Assembly (NCBI GenBank): GCA_029053015.1
Contig: JAIDHX010000001.1
Coordinates: forward strand, 1 to 64,000
DNA length: 64,000 nt
Origin: Lachnospiraceae bacterium
GTDB lineage: Bacteria > Bacillota > Clostridia > Lachnospirales > Lachnospiraceae
Direction: 5' to 3'
Part shown: positions 26,669 through 35,759 of the stretch, piece by piece
Position numbering within the stretch: the stretch's first letter is position 1
How the letters are laid out: every line of letters begins with the position of its first letter
Position numbers and translations under genes: made by a program
Notes under the pieces: model-generated
Seen by the model: only the letters and a program-made list of their open reading frames with translations
Database searches by the model: none
Told to the model about the DNA's origin: nothing

Positions 26669-26991
26669 ATCTACTTTTTTTATGCAGTCAAAACAAAAGG
26701 CGCAGTCTGACCGCCGAGAAGATTTTTGACGGGTACATGGGACATAAAGCACGTTCGGCGGGCACAGAGCAGAACGCCAGAATTAAGGTTACGCCGGGGC
26801 TTCTCGGATGGGCGGACATTATTTTTTGCATGGAGAAAAAGCATGTGCAAAGAATCAAGGAAAAATATTTTGATATCATTGCGGATAAGAAACTGGTCTG
26901 CCTTTATATCCATGATGATTATGCGTATATGGACAGGGAGCTGCAGGAGCTGCTTAGAAGCTGTGTTGACGAATATCTTCAGGAAGAATGA
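26665..26991 (+). CDS. Small low-molecular-weight tyrosine-phosphatase-like protein
   Basis: 108 residues, shorter than the usual 150 of the family. The active-site loop reads CSQNKRRS (Cys7-x5-Arg13-Ser), fitting C-x5-R-S though not the usual CxGNxCRS. A partial DxD-like acid region follows (HDDYAYMD). Overlaps the flavoprotein gene by four bases. Similar short versions are annotated as protein tyrosine phosphatases in many bacteria. Confidence 0.8.
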   Translation: MNLLFLCSQNKRRSLTAEKIFDGYMGHKARSAGTEQNARIKVTPGLLGWADIIFCMEKKHVQRIKEKYFDIIADKKLVCLYIHDDYAYMDRELQELLRSCVDEYLQEE

Positions 26992-27087
26992 AAGGCATAA
27001 GCGATTTATATTAGCCGAAGCAAGCAAAAAAAATCATGAAAACGCTTATTGAATATAATATACTTCTAATCGACAGGAGGTGAATGG

Positions 27088-27879
27088 ATGAATACGATAA
27101 ACTGCATTCAAAGAGCTGTTGATTTTATTGAGGACAACATTTGCGATGAACTAAGCCCGGAAGTGATATCAAGTCAGGCATATATGTCCAGTTTTCATTT
27201 TCAACGCGTTTTTTCAATTTTGTGCGGAGTTTCCCTTGGCGAATATATCCGCAATCGTCGGCTGACACTCGCAGGAATTGAAATAGAACGTTCAGACACA
27301 AAAATCATTGATATTGCATTTAAGTATGGTTATGAGTCACCGGAAAGTTTTTCTCGCGCGTTTACTCGTTTTCATGGCATATCTCCTATGATGGCGCGCA
27401 GTCAGAAAGAGAAGCTGCATTCATTCGCTAAAATATCTGTCCAATCAATTTTAGGAGGTAATCAAATGGTACAAGGATTGAAAGAAAGAGGCTATGTAGT
27501 GAAAGAAAACGCACCTGTATATTACACCACGAATATGGACAAAACCGCAAAATGGTTTGAAGATGTTTTGGGGTGGTATGCAGGAATTGACCAAAGAAAT
27601 GAGAACGGTGACGGAATATATGGGTGTGTATTGCCCTTACCTAACGAAATACACAATATGACACTGATTCCGTTTAATGGGTTTCATATGTTTTTTGGTG
27701 AACCTGTAGAGCGAACTGTCGCTTTTATGCGCGTGGACAATATTAACAGCCTATATTCTTTTGTTAAGAAAAATGGCTGGACGCAAATTAGTGAAATTAC
27801 AACACAGCCTTGGGGCGGGAAAGAGTGTGATGTTACAACAATTGACGGAGGTACGATGAGGTTCTTTCAGTTAGATTAA
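27088..27879 (+). CDS. AraC-type HTH fused to a glyoxalase (VOC) domain
   Basis: 263 residues. Residues 1-105 form the two helix-turn-helices of AraC proteins (SFHFQRVFSILCGVSLGEYIRNRRLTLAG, then IAFKYGYESPESFSRAFTRFHGISP). From about residue 140 a vicinal-oxygen-chelate domain follows (PVYYTTNMDKTAKWFEDVLGWY ... GGKECDVTTIDGGTMRFFQ). VOC domains bind or detoxify small molecules, so it may sense a bleomycin- or glyoxal-like ligand. The order (DNA-binding domain first) is unusual for AraC proteins. AGGAGGTG precedes the start. Confidence 0.85.
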   Translation: MNTINCIQRAVDFIEDNICDELSPEVISSQAYMSSFHFQRVFSILCGVSLGEYIRNRRLTLAGIEIERSDTKIIDIAFKYGYESPESFSRAFTRFHGISPMMARSQKEKLHSFAKISVQSILGGNQMVQGLKERGYVVKENAPVYYTTNMDKTAKWFEDVLGWYAGIDQRNENGDGIYGCVLPLPNEIHNMTLIPFNGFHMFFGEPVERTVAFMRVDNINSLYSFVKKNGWTQISEITTQPWGGKECDVTTIDGGTMRFFQLD

Positions 27880-27987
27880 TTCCGTCAATGAACAAATTTA
27901 TTCCCGATTTGTAGTAAAATCCCTTTTTCGACAAAAATAGTGGTAAAATTTGGATAAAAGAACCACTATGGCGAAGGAAAGGGTGAA

Positions 27988-28209
27988 ATGGCAGTGGATA
28001 AGAAGAAATACTTGCGCAGAATGAGGGAGCTTCGCGAGGACAACGACTACGTGCAGAAGCAGGTGGCGGCATGCCTGAAGATTGACCAAAGAGTGTATTC
28101 AAGATATGAAACGGGAGTCAATGCCCTTCCTGTTGCGCTGGTTTATGATTTGTGTGAACTTTACGGGGTGTCGTCGGATTATCTTTTGGGAATCAGTGAC
28201 AGGAAATAG
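27988..28209 (+). CDS. Xre-family helix-turn-helix protein
   Basis: 73 residues, nearly all of it a Cro/C1-type helix-turn-helix: MRELREDNDYVQKQVAACLKIDQRVYSRYETG, ending LCELYGVSSDYLLGISD. GGAAAGGGTGA precedes the ATG. The kinase-like gene starts 11 bases later, so it probably regulates or is co-regulated with it. Confidence 0.87.
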   Translation: MAVDKKKYLRRMRELREDNDYVQKQVAACLKIDQRVYSRYETGVNALPVALVYDLCELYGVSSDYLLGISDRK

Positions 28210-28219
28210 AGGAGAGGAT

Positions 28220-28732
28220 ATGGTTATCTGGATAAGCGGCGCTTACGGGGTGGGAAAGTCCACCCTTGCAGAAAAACTGGAAAATAGAATGGAAAATGCC
28301 ATGATTTTTGATGCGGAAGCGGTTGGCAATGCGGTGCGGGATAATTATCCAAATAAGCCTTACGGATTGATTTTTGAGGATTATCCGCTGTGGTGCGATT
28401 TTTGCTACAGGCTGATAAAGGATATCAGCCACACTTGCGGAAAGGATATTCTGATTCCCATGACTCTGGTGCGGCAGTCCTCCTATGTGGATATTCTGGA
28501 ACGGCTGCGTGCGGACGGCATTGTTGTGAAATTTATCATTCTGGAAGCAGCGTACCGGACGGTTCATGACAGAATTTTAGCCCGCGGCGAAGAGGAGGAC
28601 TGCTGGTGTATAAAAAACATTGAGATGGCGCGTGCATGCACAAGAGCTGTGACAGGCGGGTTTCACATTACAACGGACAACAGGTCTGTATCTGAGCTTG
28701 CCGACGCTGTCTTAGAATATTTATCTTCGTGA
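28220..28732 (+). CDS. P-loop kinase-like protein (TmrB/shikimate-kinase-like)
   Basis: 170 residues. Walker [10 protein letters not shown] (residues 7-15) follows MVIWIS, very like the opening of TmrB, the tunicamycin-resistance ATPase, and of small zeta-toxin-like kinases. No lid signature could be assigned. GAGGAGAGGAT precedes the ATG. Its 3' end overlaps the convergent clpP by 12 bases. Confidence 0.75.
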   Translation: MVIWISGAYGVGKSTLAEKLENRMENAMIFDAEAVGNAVRDNYPNKPYGLIFEDYPLWCDFCYRLIKDISHTCGKDILIPMTLVRQSSYVDILERLRADGIVVKFIILEAAYRTVHDRILARGEEEDCWCIKNIEMARACTRAVTGGFHITTDNRSVSELADAVLEYLSS

Positions 28733-29308
28733 AATAATAGAATCAATCAACCCATATGCCAGCGCCTCGTCTGCGTTCATAAAGTTATCCCTGTCGGTGG
28801 CTGCCTCGATTTCTTCTATTGTGTGTCCGGTGTTTTCCGCCAAAATCCGGTTTAGCCTTTGCTTGCTTTTCTGCATATAATCGGACATGATTTTGATATC
28901 GCTTGCCGGTCCTTTTATGCCGCCGCTCATAGCCGGCTGGTGTATCATGATTTCGGCATTTGGCAGGGCAAACCGTTTTCCCCGCGTGCCGCCTGCCAGT
29001 AAAAATGCACCAAAGCTGGCGGCGAGTCCGAGGCATATGGTAGAAACGTCACAGGTTATATACTGCATGGTGTCGTAGATAGCAAGCCCGGCGGTCACGG
29101 AACCGCCGGGACTGTTGATATAGAACGAAATGTCCTTGTCGGGATCCTGTGATTCTAAAAAGAGCATTTGCGCAATGATGACGCCGGCGGAAGATTCGCT
29201 TACTTCTTCTCCCAAAAAGATAATCCGGTCGGATAAAAGGCGCGAAAAAATATCATAGCTCCGTTCACCCCTGCCGGTCTGTTCAATTACATAGGGAATT
29301 GTACTCAT
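28721..29308 (-). CDS. clpP: ATP-dependent Clp protease proteolytic subunit
   Basis: Serine peptidase forming the 14-mer chamber that works with ClpX, ClpC or ClpA-type unfoldases. 195 residues with the complete triad: Ser98 (GLAASFGAF), His123 (MIHQP) and Asp172 (TDRDNFM). It is second in an operon with an AraC regulator (ATGA overlap), not next to clpX or tig, so it is probably an extra, specialised ClpP rather than the main housekeeping copy (inference). Converges with the kinase-like gene. Confidence 0.92.
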   Translation of the reverse strand: MSTIPYVIEQTGRGERSYDIFSRLLSDRIIFLGEEVSESSAGVIIAQMLFLESQDPDKDISFYINSPGGSVTAGLAIYDTMQYITCDVSTICLGLAASFGAFLLAGGTRGKRFALPNAEIMIHQPAMSGGIKGPASDIKIMSDYMQKSKQRLNRILAENTGHTIEEIEAATDRDNFMNADEALAYGLIDSIISRR

Positions 29309-29670
29309 GCTGCCATCTCCATTCTGTTTTGCTTCGGGGCAAAAATGCCCATATTCCTATAAAGTTTCGGCGGATATAAATATATTTTTTTGAAGGCAAG
29401 CGAAAACGCCTGCTGTGAATGATAACCGGCTTCATAGGCAATCTGTGCAACCGGAATATCTGTCTTTGCCAGTTTTTCCGCAGCAATCGTGAGCCTGCGC
29501 AACTGCAGGTATTTGTGTATGGTGGTTCCGGTTTCTTCCGTAAAAATCCGGTTCAGATGAAATTTAGAGTAACCGGCATGTCTTGCAATATTGTCTAATT
29601 CCATTTCCTCATCCAAGTGTTTTTCGATGTAATCAATCACTTTTTTAATGGCTTCCTGATTGGGATTCAA
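29305..29670 (-). CDS. AraC-family regulator, HTH only
   Basis: 121 residues consisting of the two AraC helix-turn-helices ([26 protein letters not shown], then [22 protein letters not shown]), without an effector domain. I use the TTG at 29670 because GGAGGTGA ends five bases before it; the ATG 24 codons upstream lacks any site and would lie over the -10 box. Overlaps clpP by four bases and presumably controls it. Confidence 0.82.
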   Translation of the reverse strand: MNPNQEAIKKVIDYIEKHLDEEMELDNIARHAGYSKFHLNRIFTEETGTTIHKYLQLRRLTIAAEKLAKTDIPVAQIAYEAGYHSQQAFSLAFKKIYLYPPKLYRNMGIFAPKQNRMEMAA

Positions 29671-29692
29671 AATATCACCTCCGTTATGTGGC

Positions 29693-29721
29693 ATTATAGC
29701 ACAGTCAGACAGTGCTGTCTT
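29693..29721 (-). promoter_or_regulatory. Promoter and palindrome of the araC-clpP operon
   Basis: Minus-strand AAGACA (29716-29721), 17-base spacer, TATAAT (29693-29698). A 14-bp palindrome AGACAGTGCTGTCT (29707-29720) overlaps the -35 end, a plausible operator. Sequence from 29770 to 29940 is AT-rich without a recognised element. Confidence 0.55.
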
Positions 29722-29961
29722 AATAAAAAAAGCGATTGTAGAAGCTACAGAAAAAAGAACAAACATTCGGTGAAATATTGAAAATGAAAGAGTAAAATGA
29801 TATACTAAAAAGTAACCATATGTGTGGAAGAATGAATAGGAAAGATATCAGTTATGAGATTATTTGTAAAATATAGGAAACATGTTGAGTAGAACATTTC
29901 GCAGGGTATAAAAAGACTTCCGGTAATCTTAAATAGAGATTTATTTACAAGGAGAAACGTT

Positions 29962-31977
29962 ATGATAATTTCAACCAAAGAATATCCTAAATGCCGTCAG
30001 TGGGGAGAAAAGGTATCTTCAATGCCTAACATTCCTGGAGGTATAGAAAGACACTTGTACGTTCTTCGTGACATTTTGGAAAAAGTAAAAGAAAATATTA
30101 ATCCTGAGGAAATTTTAACTTATGAAGGAAGTGATAGTAAAATTACGCTTAATGAGGCTTGTGTTCGGTTACATCCTATGAGGTTAGTTGCAAAAACCGT
30201 TAATGGGTGGGAAGTGACAGAGGAATCCGAAATTTGGCTTAAATCTAGCGATGACTTATATTTAGCAGCCTTTTTGTGTGCCAATATTCGTTTCCTTGCA
30301 GAAATATTATATTATTTAGATACACCTAGAAAGGCTAATGAATTAAAGGATATTGCGATACGAGAATATGGGCTTATTTGGAGAACAAATTCAAGTATCA
30401 ATAGCCGTCTTGTTTGGTTACGTCAGTTTGGATTGATTGACTTTCAAGAATTTTCCCTATTATATTCTATAACTGAAGCAGGTAGAGAATTTTTAAAAAA
30501 TGTTAATGTGGTTGAACCAAGTCAAATATCCAAAGAGGATGATACGCTAAAAGAGGATAATCTTGTGATTGAAAAGTGGGCAGTAGATTATTGCACTATG
30601 GAACAGAATGAATTATCTTTGCGTCGGCAATCAATTGGTTATATTATGGGAAATACTGAAGATTTCCAAAATACGATTGTGGAGTATTTAAATTTGATAC
30701 AAAGTGGCGCTGATTATGACACAATAAAGCAATATGCTATAAAGCACTATGGTGTTACAGCATCTTCTACAAAAACCTTTATGAATACACTGGTTAATAT
30801 GGATTTAATAAAACGTCAAACAGATGCAGTATTTTCTTTGACAGATATAGCAGAAATGTGGTTAGAGACATGTGGAATAGTAGAATTTATATGTTGTGTT
30901 CAGAAAAACTTTTTATTTGTTTTTGAAATGTTAAATGAATTAAGCAGTCAAGCATTAGGATTTAAAGAACTAGCGACAATTGGAAAAGTGTCATATGGTT
31001 TGGACAAAGTAAATGTTGATGAGATAAGAAAGCGTATTACTATCTTAAAAAAAGCGAAACTAGTTCGTAATGCTTCGATTGATAAATTTGTAATTACAAA
31101 ACGTGGTCAGATGCTAGTGGGGCAGTTTAATATACAGGAGCGTAGACTGCAGAATGTGGGGAGTGAAGAAACTAAAAACATTCATTTAACAAAAAGAGAT
31201 TCTCTTTTTACCGAGTTAAGGATTTCTGCTAAAGATTCTATGAATCCAGATAGATTTGAGTGGGCAATAAAGTCAGCATTTGAAGCACTAGGATTTAAAG
31301 CAATAAGACTTGGTGGCGCGGGAAAAACAGATGTGTTGATACATACGCCAGGTTCGCCGAAGATATCCTTTTCTGTAGCAATTGACGCAAAATCAACTTC
31401 AGGGAGTAGTGTACCAGATACACAGATTGATTTTGATACGTTAGAAGAACATAGAAAAAAACATGGTGCGGATTATAGTATGGTAGTTGGTTGTGCTTTT
31501 CAAAATGAAAGACTAATCAAACGCGCCAAAGAACATGGAGTAGTCTTAATGAGTGTGGATGCTCTTGAGACATTGATTAAACGTCATCTCGAAGTTCCGA
31601 TTAAATTATCTTTGTATAGAAATATTTTTAAGCAATCAGGAATTGCAGATATTTCTTTGGTGGATGATGATAGACAGAAAATTGTTTATTATGGCAAGTT
31701 AATGAGGGCAGTTATGAGTTGTCTTATTGCAGAGAGTGAAGATCCTGAAACAGAGGGATTTTTGTTTGAACGGGATATTTATCGTTCTTTGCGAGATAAT
31801 AAAGAAATTAGTGAACCTATTACAATGGAGAGTATATCCAATATGTTGCAATTTCTATCATCTCCTCTAGTTGGTTGTGTAGAGAAAACTAAAGAAGGTT
31901 ATTATGCTACTGGTTCATTGGCGGATGTGGCAAGAAAATTTTCATTTTATTCAAAAAATTGTTTTGAAGATATATGA
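29962..31977 (+). CDS. FokI-like nuclease with winged-helix repeats
   Basis: 671 residues. The segment 455-480 (KTDVLIHTPGSP ... IDAKSTSGSS) matches the FokI cleavage domain: Asp457, then Asp475-Ala-Lys477, spaced like FokI Asp450, Asp467-x-Lys469. The preceding 390 residues show four winged-helix-like units (about 30-95, 105-180, 232-305, 310-385), as FokI's DNA-recognition part is built from winged helices. A helical tail (560-671) follows. AAGGAG precedes the ATG. Markedly AT-rich, with no methyltransferase beside it. Could be an orphan type IIS-like enzyme or a stand-alone defence nuclease. Confidence 0.75.
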   Translation: MIISTKEYPKCRQWGEKVSSMPNIPGGIERHLYVLRDILEKVKENINPEEILTYEGSDSKITLNEACVRLHPMRLVAKTVNGWEVTEESEIWLKSSDDLYLAAFLCANIRFLAEILYYLDTPRKANELKDIAIREYGLIWRTNSSINSRLVWLRQFGLIDFQEFSLLYSITEAGREFLKNVNVVEPSQISKEDDTLKEDNLVIEKWAVDYCTMEQNELSLRRQSIGYIMGNTEDFQNTIVEYLNLIQSGADYDTIKQYAIKHYGVTASSTKTFMNTLVNMDLIKRQTDAVFSLTDIAEMWLETCGIVEFICCVQKNFLFVFEMLNELSSQALGFKELATIGKVSYGLDKVNVDEIRKRITILKKAKLVRNASIDKFVITKRGQMLVGQFNIQERRLQNVGSEETKNIHLTKRDSLFTELRISAKDSMNPDRFEWAIKSAFEALGFKAIRLGGAGKTDVLIHTPGSPKISFSVAIDAKSTSGSSVPDTQIDFDTLEEHRKKHGADYSMVVGCAFQNERLIKRAKEHGVVLMSVDALETLIKRHLEVPIKLSLYRNIFKQSGIADISLVDDDRQKIVYYGKLMRAVMSCLIAESEDPETEGFLFERDIYRSLRDNKEISEPITMESISNMLQFLSSPLVGCVEKTKEGYYATGSLADVARKFSFYSKNCFEDI

Positions 31978-32178
31978 CAAACATAAAATGGGATGTTTTT
32001 TCGCACCGCAAAAATTCGGAAGAGTCACATTGTTGATATTGATAGTCCTAAATCTTGCATTTTTGTGAGAAGGATAAAAATATATAGAGAGTGGAAATAG
32101 TAAAGAGTATGCCCGTTTAAATCGCTGTGAATAATCAACAAATAGCTATAAAAGGTAAAGTTGCAAAGGAGAACACAA

Positions 32179-32628
32179 ATGTCACGGACAGAAAGGGTAG
32201 AGTTGACAGTCCTGTGCCTTGTGCGCAGGGGAGACGAATATTTATTGCAGGACAGGGTGAAAAAGGAGTGGCAGGGATTTACGCTGCCAGGGGGACATGT
32301 GGAGCAGGGCGAGTCGATTGTGGATGCGGTTGTTCGGGAGATGAAGGAGGAGACAGGACTGACGGTACTGAATCCGAAGCTGTGCGGCGTAAAGCAATTT
32401 CCGATAGAGCAGGGCAGATATATCGTGTTTTTGTTCTGCGCGGACCGTTTTGAGGGGGAACTCACATCCTCGGAAGAGGGAGAAATGCGTTGGATAAAAG
32501 CGACAGAGTTGTCAAAAATAGATACCGTCGATGATTTTACGGAATTGCTGCAGGTTATGCTGGACGATAATTTCAATGAATTTCAGTATGTGGTGGAAGG
32601 CGGCGAGTGGAAGATTGTACTGAAATAG
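32179..32628 (+). CDS. Nudix hydrolase (MutT-like)
   Basis: 149 residues with a complete Nudix box G-x5-E-x7-RE-x2-EE-x-G (GHVEQGESIVDAVVREMKEE, then TG). Probably hydrolyses an oxidised nucleotide such as 8-oxo-dGTP. AAAGGAG lies eight bases before the ATG at 32179. Base composition returns to that of the core genome here. Confidence 0.9.
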   Translation: MSRTERVELTVLCLVRRGDEYLLQDRVKKEWQGFTLPGGHVEQGESIVDAVVREMKEETGLTVLNPKLCGVKQFPIEQGRYIVFLFCADRFEGELTSSEEGEMRWIKATELSKIDTVDDFTELLQVMLDDNFNEFQYVVEGGEWKIVLK

Positions 32629-32704
32629 CCGTTTGAAATTATGGTAAAATATGGTATCATTGCCTTGATAAAATTTTTGTTTTCCTACATAATATAAAAG
32701 AAAA

Positions 32705-32719
32705 ATGCAAACGATTTTT
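32705..32719 (+). promoter_or_regulatory. Possible cre (CcpA) site before ldhA
   Basis: ATGCAAACGATTTTT fits WTGNAANCGNWNNCW except that the late C is T. It lies 60 bases upstream of the D-lactate dehydrogenase start, where carbon control would make sense. A single short match, so tentative. Confidence 0.3.
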
Positions 32720-32778
32720 GTAACATGTTTTAAATGGTTTCAGTGTAAAAAAAGCAAATATAGAAAAGGAGAAAAAAC

Positions 32779-33768
32779 ATGAATATATTATTTTTCGGAA
32801 CAAAGAGCTATGATAAAGAGTTTTTTGAGACGCTTTTAAAGAGCGGCAGATATCATGATTTGGAGATTACCTTTATAGAGCCGAAGCTGGAGCCGGAAAC
32901 CGCAAGACTGGCGGACGGCTATGAGGCGGTATGCGCGTTTGTCAATATGGACCTTTCGGAAAAAACGATACGCATCCTGGCCAAATGCGGCGTGAAGCTG
33001 GTACTGATGCGCTGCGCGGGCTTCAACAATGTGGATTTGGATGCGGCGAAGGAATGCGGCATAACCGTGATGCGTGTCCCGGGATATTCGCCTGAGGCCG
33101 TGGCGGAACATGCTATGGCATTGGTGTTGACGGCGGACAGGCATATGCACAAAGCATATATCAAATGCCGTGAAAACAATTTTAACCTTGCGGGTCTTAT
33201 GGGTGTCAATCTCTACGGCAAGACGGCGGGCATCGTGGGAACCGGAAAAATCGGCGCGGCGATGGCAAAAATCTGCCACGGATTTGGCATGAGGGTTATC
33301 GGCTATGACCTGTACCCCAATAAGAGCCTAGATTTTGTAGAATATGTGGATTTTGAACATTTGCTTGCAGAGTCGGATTTGATTTCCCTGCATTGTCCGC
33401 TGACGGAAGAGAACTACCATATGATTAACGAGGATACCATAGGCAAAATGAAGGATGGCGTTATGCTGGTAAACACTTCAAGAGGCGCGCTGATAAAGAC
33501 GGAAGATTTGATTCAGGGTATCAGGGACGGCAAGTTTTTTGCAGTGGGACTGGATGTGTATGAAGAGGAAAACGGAACGGTGTACGAGGATATGTCGGAT
33601 ACGATACTGGAACATTCCACGATGGCGAGGCTGCTTTCCTTCCCCAATGTTATGGTGACTTCCCATCAGGGCTTTTTCACACAGGAAGCGCTGGAAGCAA
33701 TCAGCCAGACAACGCTGGACAATGCGCTTGCTTTTGTGGAGGGCAAAAAGAACGGCAATGAACTGTAA
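32779..33768 (+). CDS. ldhA: D-lactate dehydrogenase (2-hydroxyacid dehydrogenase)
   Basis: Cytosolic NAD-dependent enzyme reducing pyruvate to D-lactate in fermentation. 329 residues. NAD loop GIVGTGKIG, catalytic Arg in NTSRGALI, Glu in DVYEEE, and His in TSHQGFFT are all present; the last motif is specific to D-lactate rather than glycerate dehydrogenases. AAAAGGAGAAAAA precedes the start. Monocistronic or leading into the next gene 70 bases on. Confidence 0.92.
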   Translation: MNILFFGTKSYDKEFFETLLKSGRYHDLEITFIEPKLEPETARLADGYEAVCAFVNMDLSEKTIRILAKCGVKLVLMRCAGFNNVDLDAAKECGITVMRVPGYSPEAVAEHAMALVLTADRHMHKAYIKCRENNFNLAGLMGVNLYGKTAGIVGTGKIGAAMAKICHGFGMRVIGYDLYPNKSLDFVEYVDFEHLLAESDLISLHCPLTEENYHMINEDTIGKMKDGVMLVNTSRGALIKTEDLIQGIRDGKFFAVGLDVYEEENGTVYEDMSDTILEHSTMARLLSFPNVMVTSHQGFFTQEALEAISQTTLDNALAFVEGKKNGNEL

Positions 33769-33837
33769 GGCGTAACGGGCAGAAGGAAGAAGCCTGCCAA
33801 ACGCTGAAATATGAGATAGGAAAAACGAGGATAAGTT

Positions 33838-35541
33838 ATGAAAAATGCAGAGGATTTACGGGCGCTTTTGGACAGGATAGACAGGAGGGGCTATCCGGCA
33901 TACAAGGATACCAAGGGCACGTATGCTTTTGGAAAATATGTGCTGGGAATCGACCATGTGCAGGGGGATCCTTTTGCGGCGCCTTCTAAGGTGAGTATCC
34001 ATGTATCGGGAAAGACTGCCGGCTTTCCTGCTGCGCTTTACAATGAAAGGCACAGACGAATTGCTCTGCAGGATTACCTGCTCAGGCAGTTTGGAAGGTG
34101 GATAGACGATTATTCTTTTAAGGCGAGGGGCTCGGGAAAAAGCGGTCTGATGGGCGTCAGCCGCCCGGAACAGGAGATTCTGGAGCGAAGCGCCTGCAGG
34201 ATTGAAGAGAAGACGGGCGATATCTGCGTGCGCATGGAAATCGGTTTTCCGGCAAATGGAAGAACTGTAAATGCCGGCGAGCTGAAAAAGATTTTGTTTG
34301 GCTTTTTGCCGGAGTGTGTGGAGAAATCCCTGCTTTACGCGTCGCTTCCTGCGGGTAAGTTGAGAGAAAATGCGGATTTGGCAGATGACCAGCAGTATAT
34401 CAGGGAAAAACTGGCGGAGCAGGATTTGGTGGTATTTGTGGCAAACGGCGCCGTGCTGCCGAGAGAGTCGGGCGTGTCGGACAGACCGATGAAGGGAGCG
34501 GTGGTATTTTCTTCCCCCAAAACACTGGAAGTTACGCTGAAACTGCCCCACAAGGGAGAGCTTAAGGGCATGGGCATACGGAAGGGCATCACCATGATAG
34601 CCGGAGGCGGTTATCACGGCAAGTCAACCTTGCTGGAAGCCATAGAGAGAGGCGTCTACAATCATATTGCCGGAGATGGCAGGGAGTATGTCATCACACA
34701 GGATACCGCGATGAAAATCCGTGCGGAGGATGGCAGAAGCGTGAAGAATGTGGATATTTCCATGTTTATCAGGGATTTGCCGAATGGTAAGGACACGAAA
34801 TCGTTTTACTCTGAGGATGCCAGCGGAAGCACCTCGCAGGCAGCAGGCGTGGTCGAGGCAATGGAGGCGGGTGCAGGGCTTCTTCTGATTGACGAGGATA
34901 CCAGTGCGACCAACTTTATGATACGGGACGAACTGATGCAGCGGGTCGTAAACCGCAGCAAGGAGCCGATTATTCCTTTCATCGACAGGGTAAAGGAGCT
35001 TTATGAAAAAGAAGGCGTGTCCACCGTGCTTGTGGCGGGCAGTTCGGGCTCTTATTTTTTCAAGGCAGACTGCATCATACAGATGGACAATTACCGCCCT
35101 GTGGATATTACGGAATTTGCTAAAAAGGAAGCGGAAGCATTTCGGGTGGAAGCAGGCGAAGCGCCCTCTTATGAGCGTCCCGCTTTTGCAAGATGTCCGA
35201 TGAGCGACAAGGCTGTGTGGGACAATGACCGGCTGAAAATTAAGACGATGGGTCTGGACGGTATTCTTATCAATAAGGAAACCATTGATATGCGCTATGT
35301 GGAACAGCTTGTGGATGCGGAGCAGCTTGGCGCCCTGGGGTATCTGCTAAAATATGCGGAACTGCACCTGTTTGACGGCAGAAGAACCATCAGGGAGGCG
35401 GTTGCCATGCTTTCCAAATTGATTGCAGAAAAGGGGATTGAGGCTGTCTGTGGCGGTACATATCTGCCGATTCATCTGGCAGTGCCGAGAGCGCAGGAAA
35501 TTTATGCATGCTTTAACCGGTATCGTGGTTTGCGGTTGTAG
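33838..35541 (+). CDS. ABC-class predicted ATPase (PF09818 family)
   Basis: 567 residues. The N-terminal half (RGYPAYKDTKGTYAFGKYVLGIDHVQGDPFA) is characteristic of this conserved ATPase family. Walker A is GGGYHGKST (about residue 258), Walker B LLLIDEDTSATNFM, with the ABC-like signature between. Cytosolic, without permease. Function is unknown; homologues are widespread. Confidence 0.87.
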   Translation: MKNAEDLRALLDRIDRRGYPAYKDTKGTYAFGKYVLGIDHVQGDPFAAPSKVSIHVSGKTAGFPAALYNERHRRIALQDYLLRQFGRWIDDYSFKARGSGKSGLMGVSRPEQEILERSACRIEEKTGDICVRMEIGFPANGRTVNAGELKKILFGFLPECVEKSLLYASLPAGKLRENADLADDQQYIREKLAEQDLVVFVANGAVLPRESGVSDRPMKGAVVFSSPKTLEVTLKLPHKGELKGMGIRKGITMIAGGGYHGKSTLLEAIERGVYNHIAGDGREYVITQDTAMKIRAEDGRSVKNVDISMFIRDLPNGKDTKSFYSEDASGSTSQAAGVVEAMEAGAGLLLIDEDTSATNFMIRDELMQRVVNRSKEPIIPFIDRVKELYEKEGVSTVLVAGSSGSYFFKADCIIQMDNYRPVDITEFAKKEAEAFRVEAGEAPSYERPAFARCPMSDKAVWDNDRLKIKTMGLDGILINKETIDMRYVEQLVDAEQLGALGYLLKYAELHLFDGRRTIREAVAMLSKLIAEKGIEAVCGGTYLPIHLAVPRAQEIYACFNRYRGLRL

Positions 35542-35601
35542 AAAAAGCGAAAAACAGAACGCGAAAATCTTGATTTTCTGTATTTTTAGAGGAAAATAGT
35601 G

Positions 35602-35630
35602 TTGACAATCCTACCGTGATACGTTACAAT
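35602..35630 (+). promoter_or_regulatory. Promoter of the Arg-His-Gln-Lys tRNA cluster
   Basis: TTGACA (35602-35607), 17-base spacer, TACAAT (35625-35630), 30 bases before the first tRNA. Confidence 0.8.
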
Positions 35631-35660
35631 ATCATTCGTCGGTGCAGTTTTGCATCGTAT

Positions 35661-35734
<74 letters not shown>

Positions 35735-35759
35735 TTCGGAGTCCGGGATTCCGTATATG

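Noticed and set aside
17431..32100. Integrated phage or integrative element at tRNA-Pro
   Set aside because: No integrase, recombinase, structural or conjugation gene, and no downstream copy of the tRNA 3' end that I could find.
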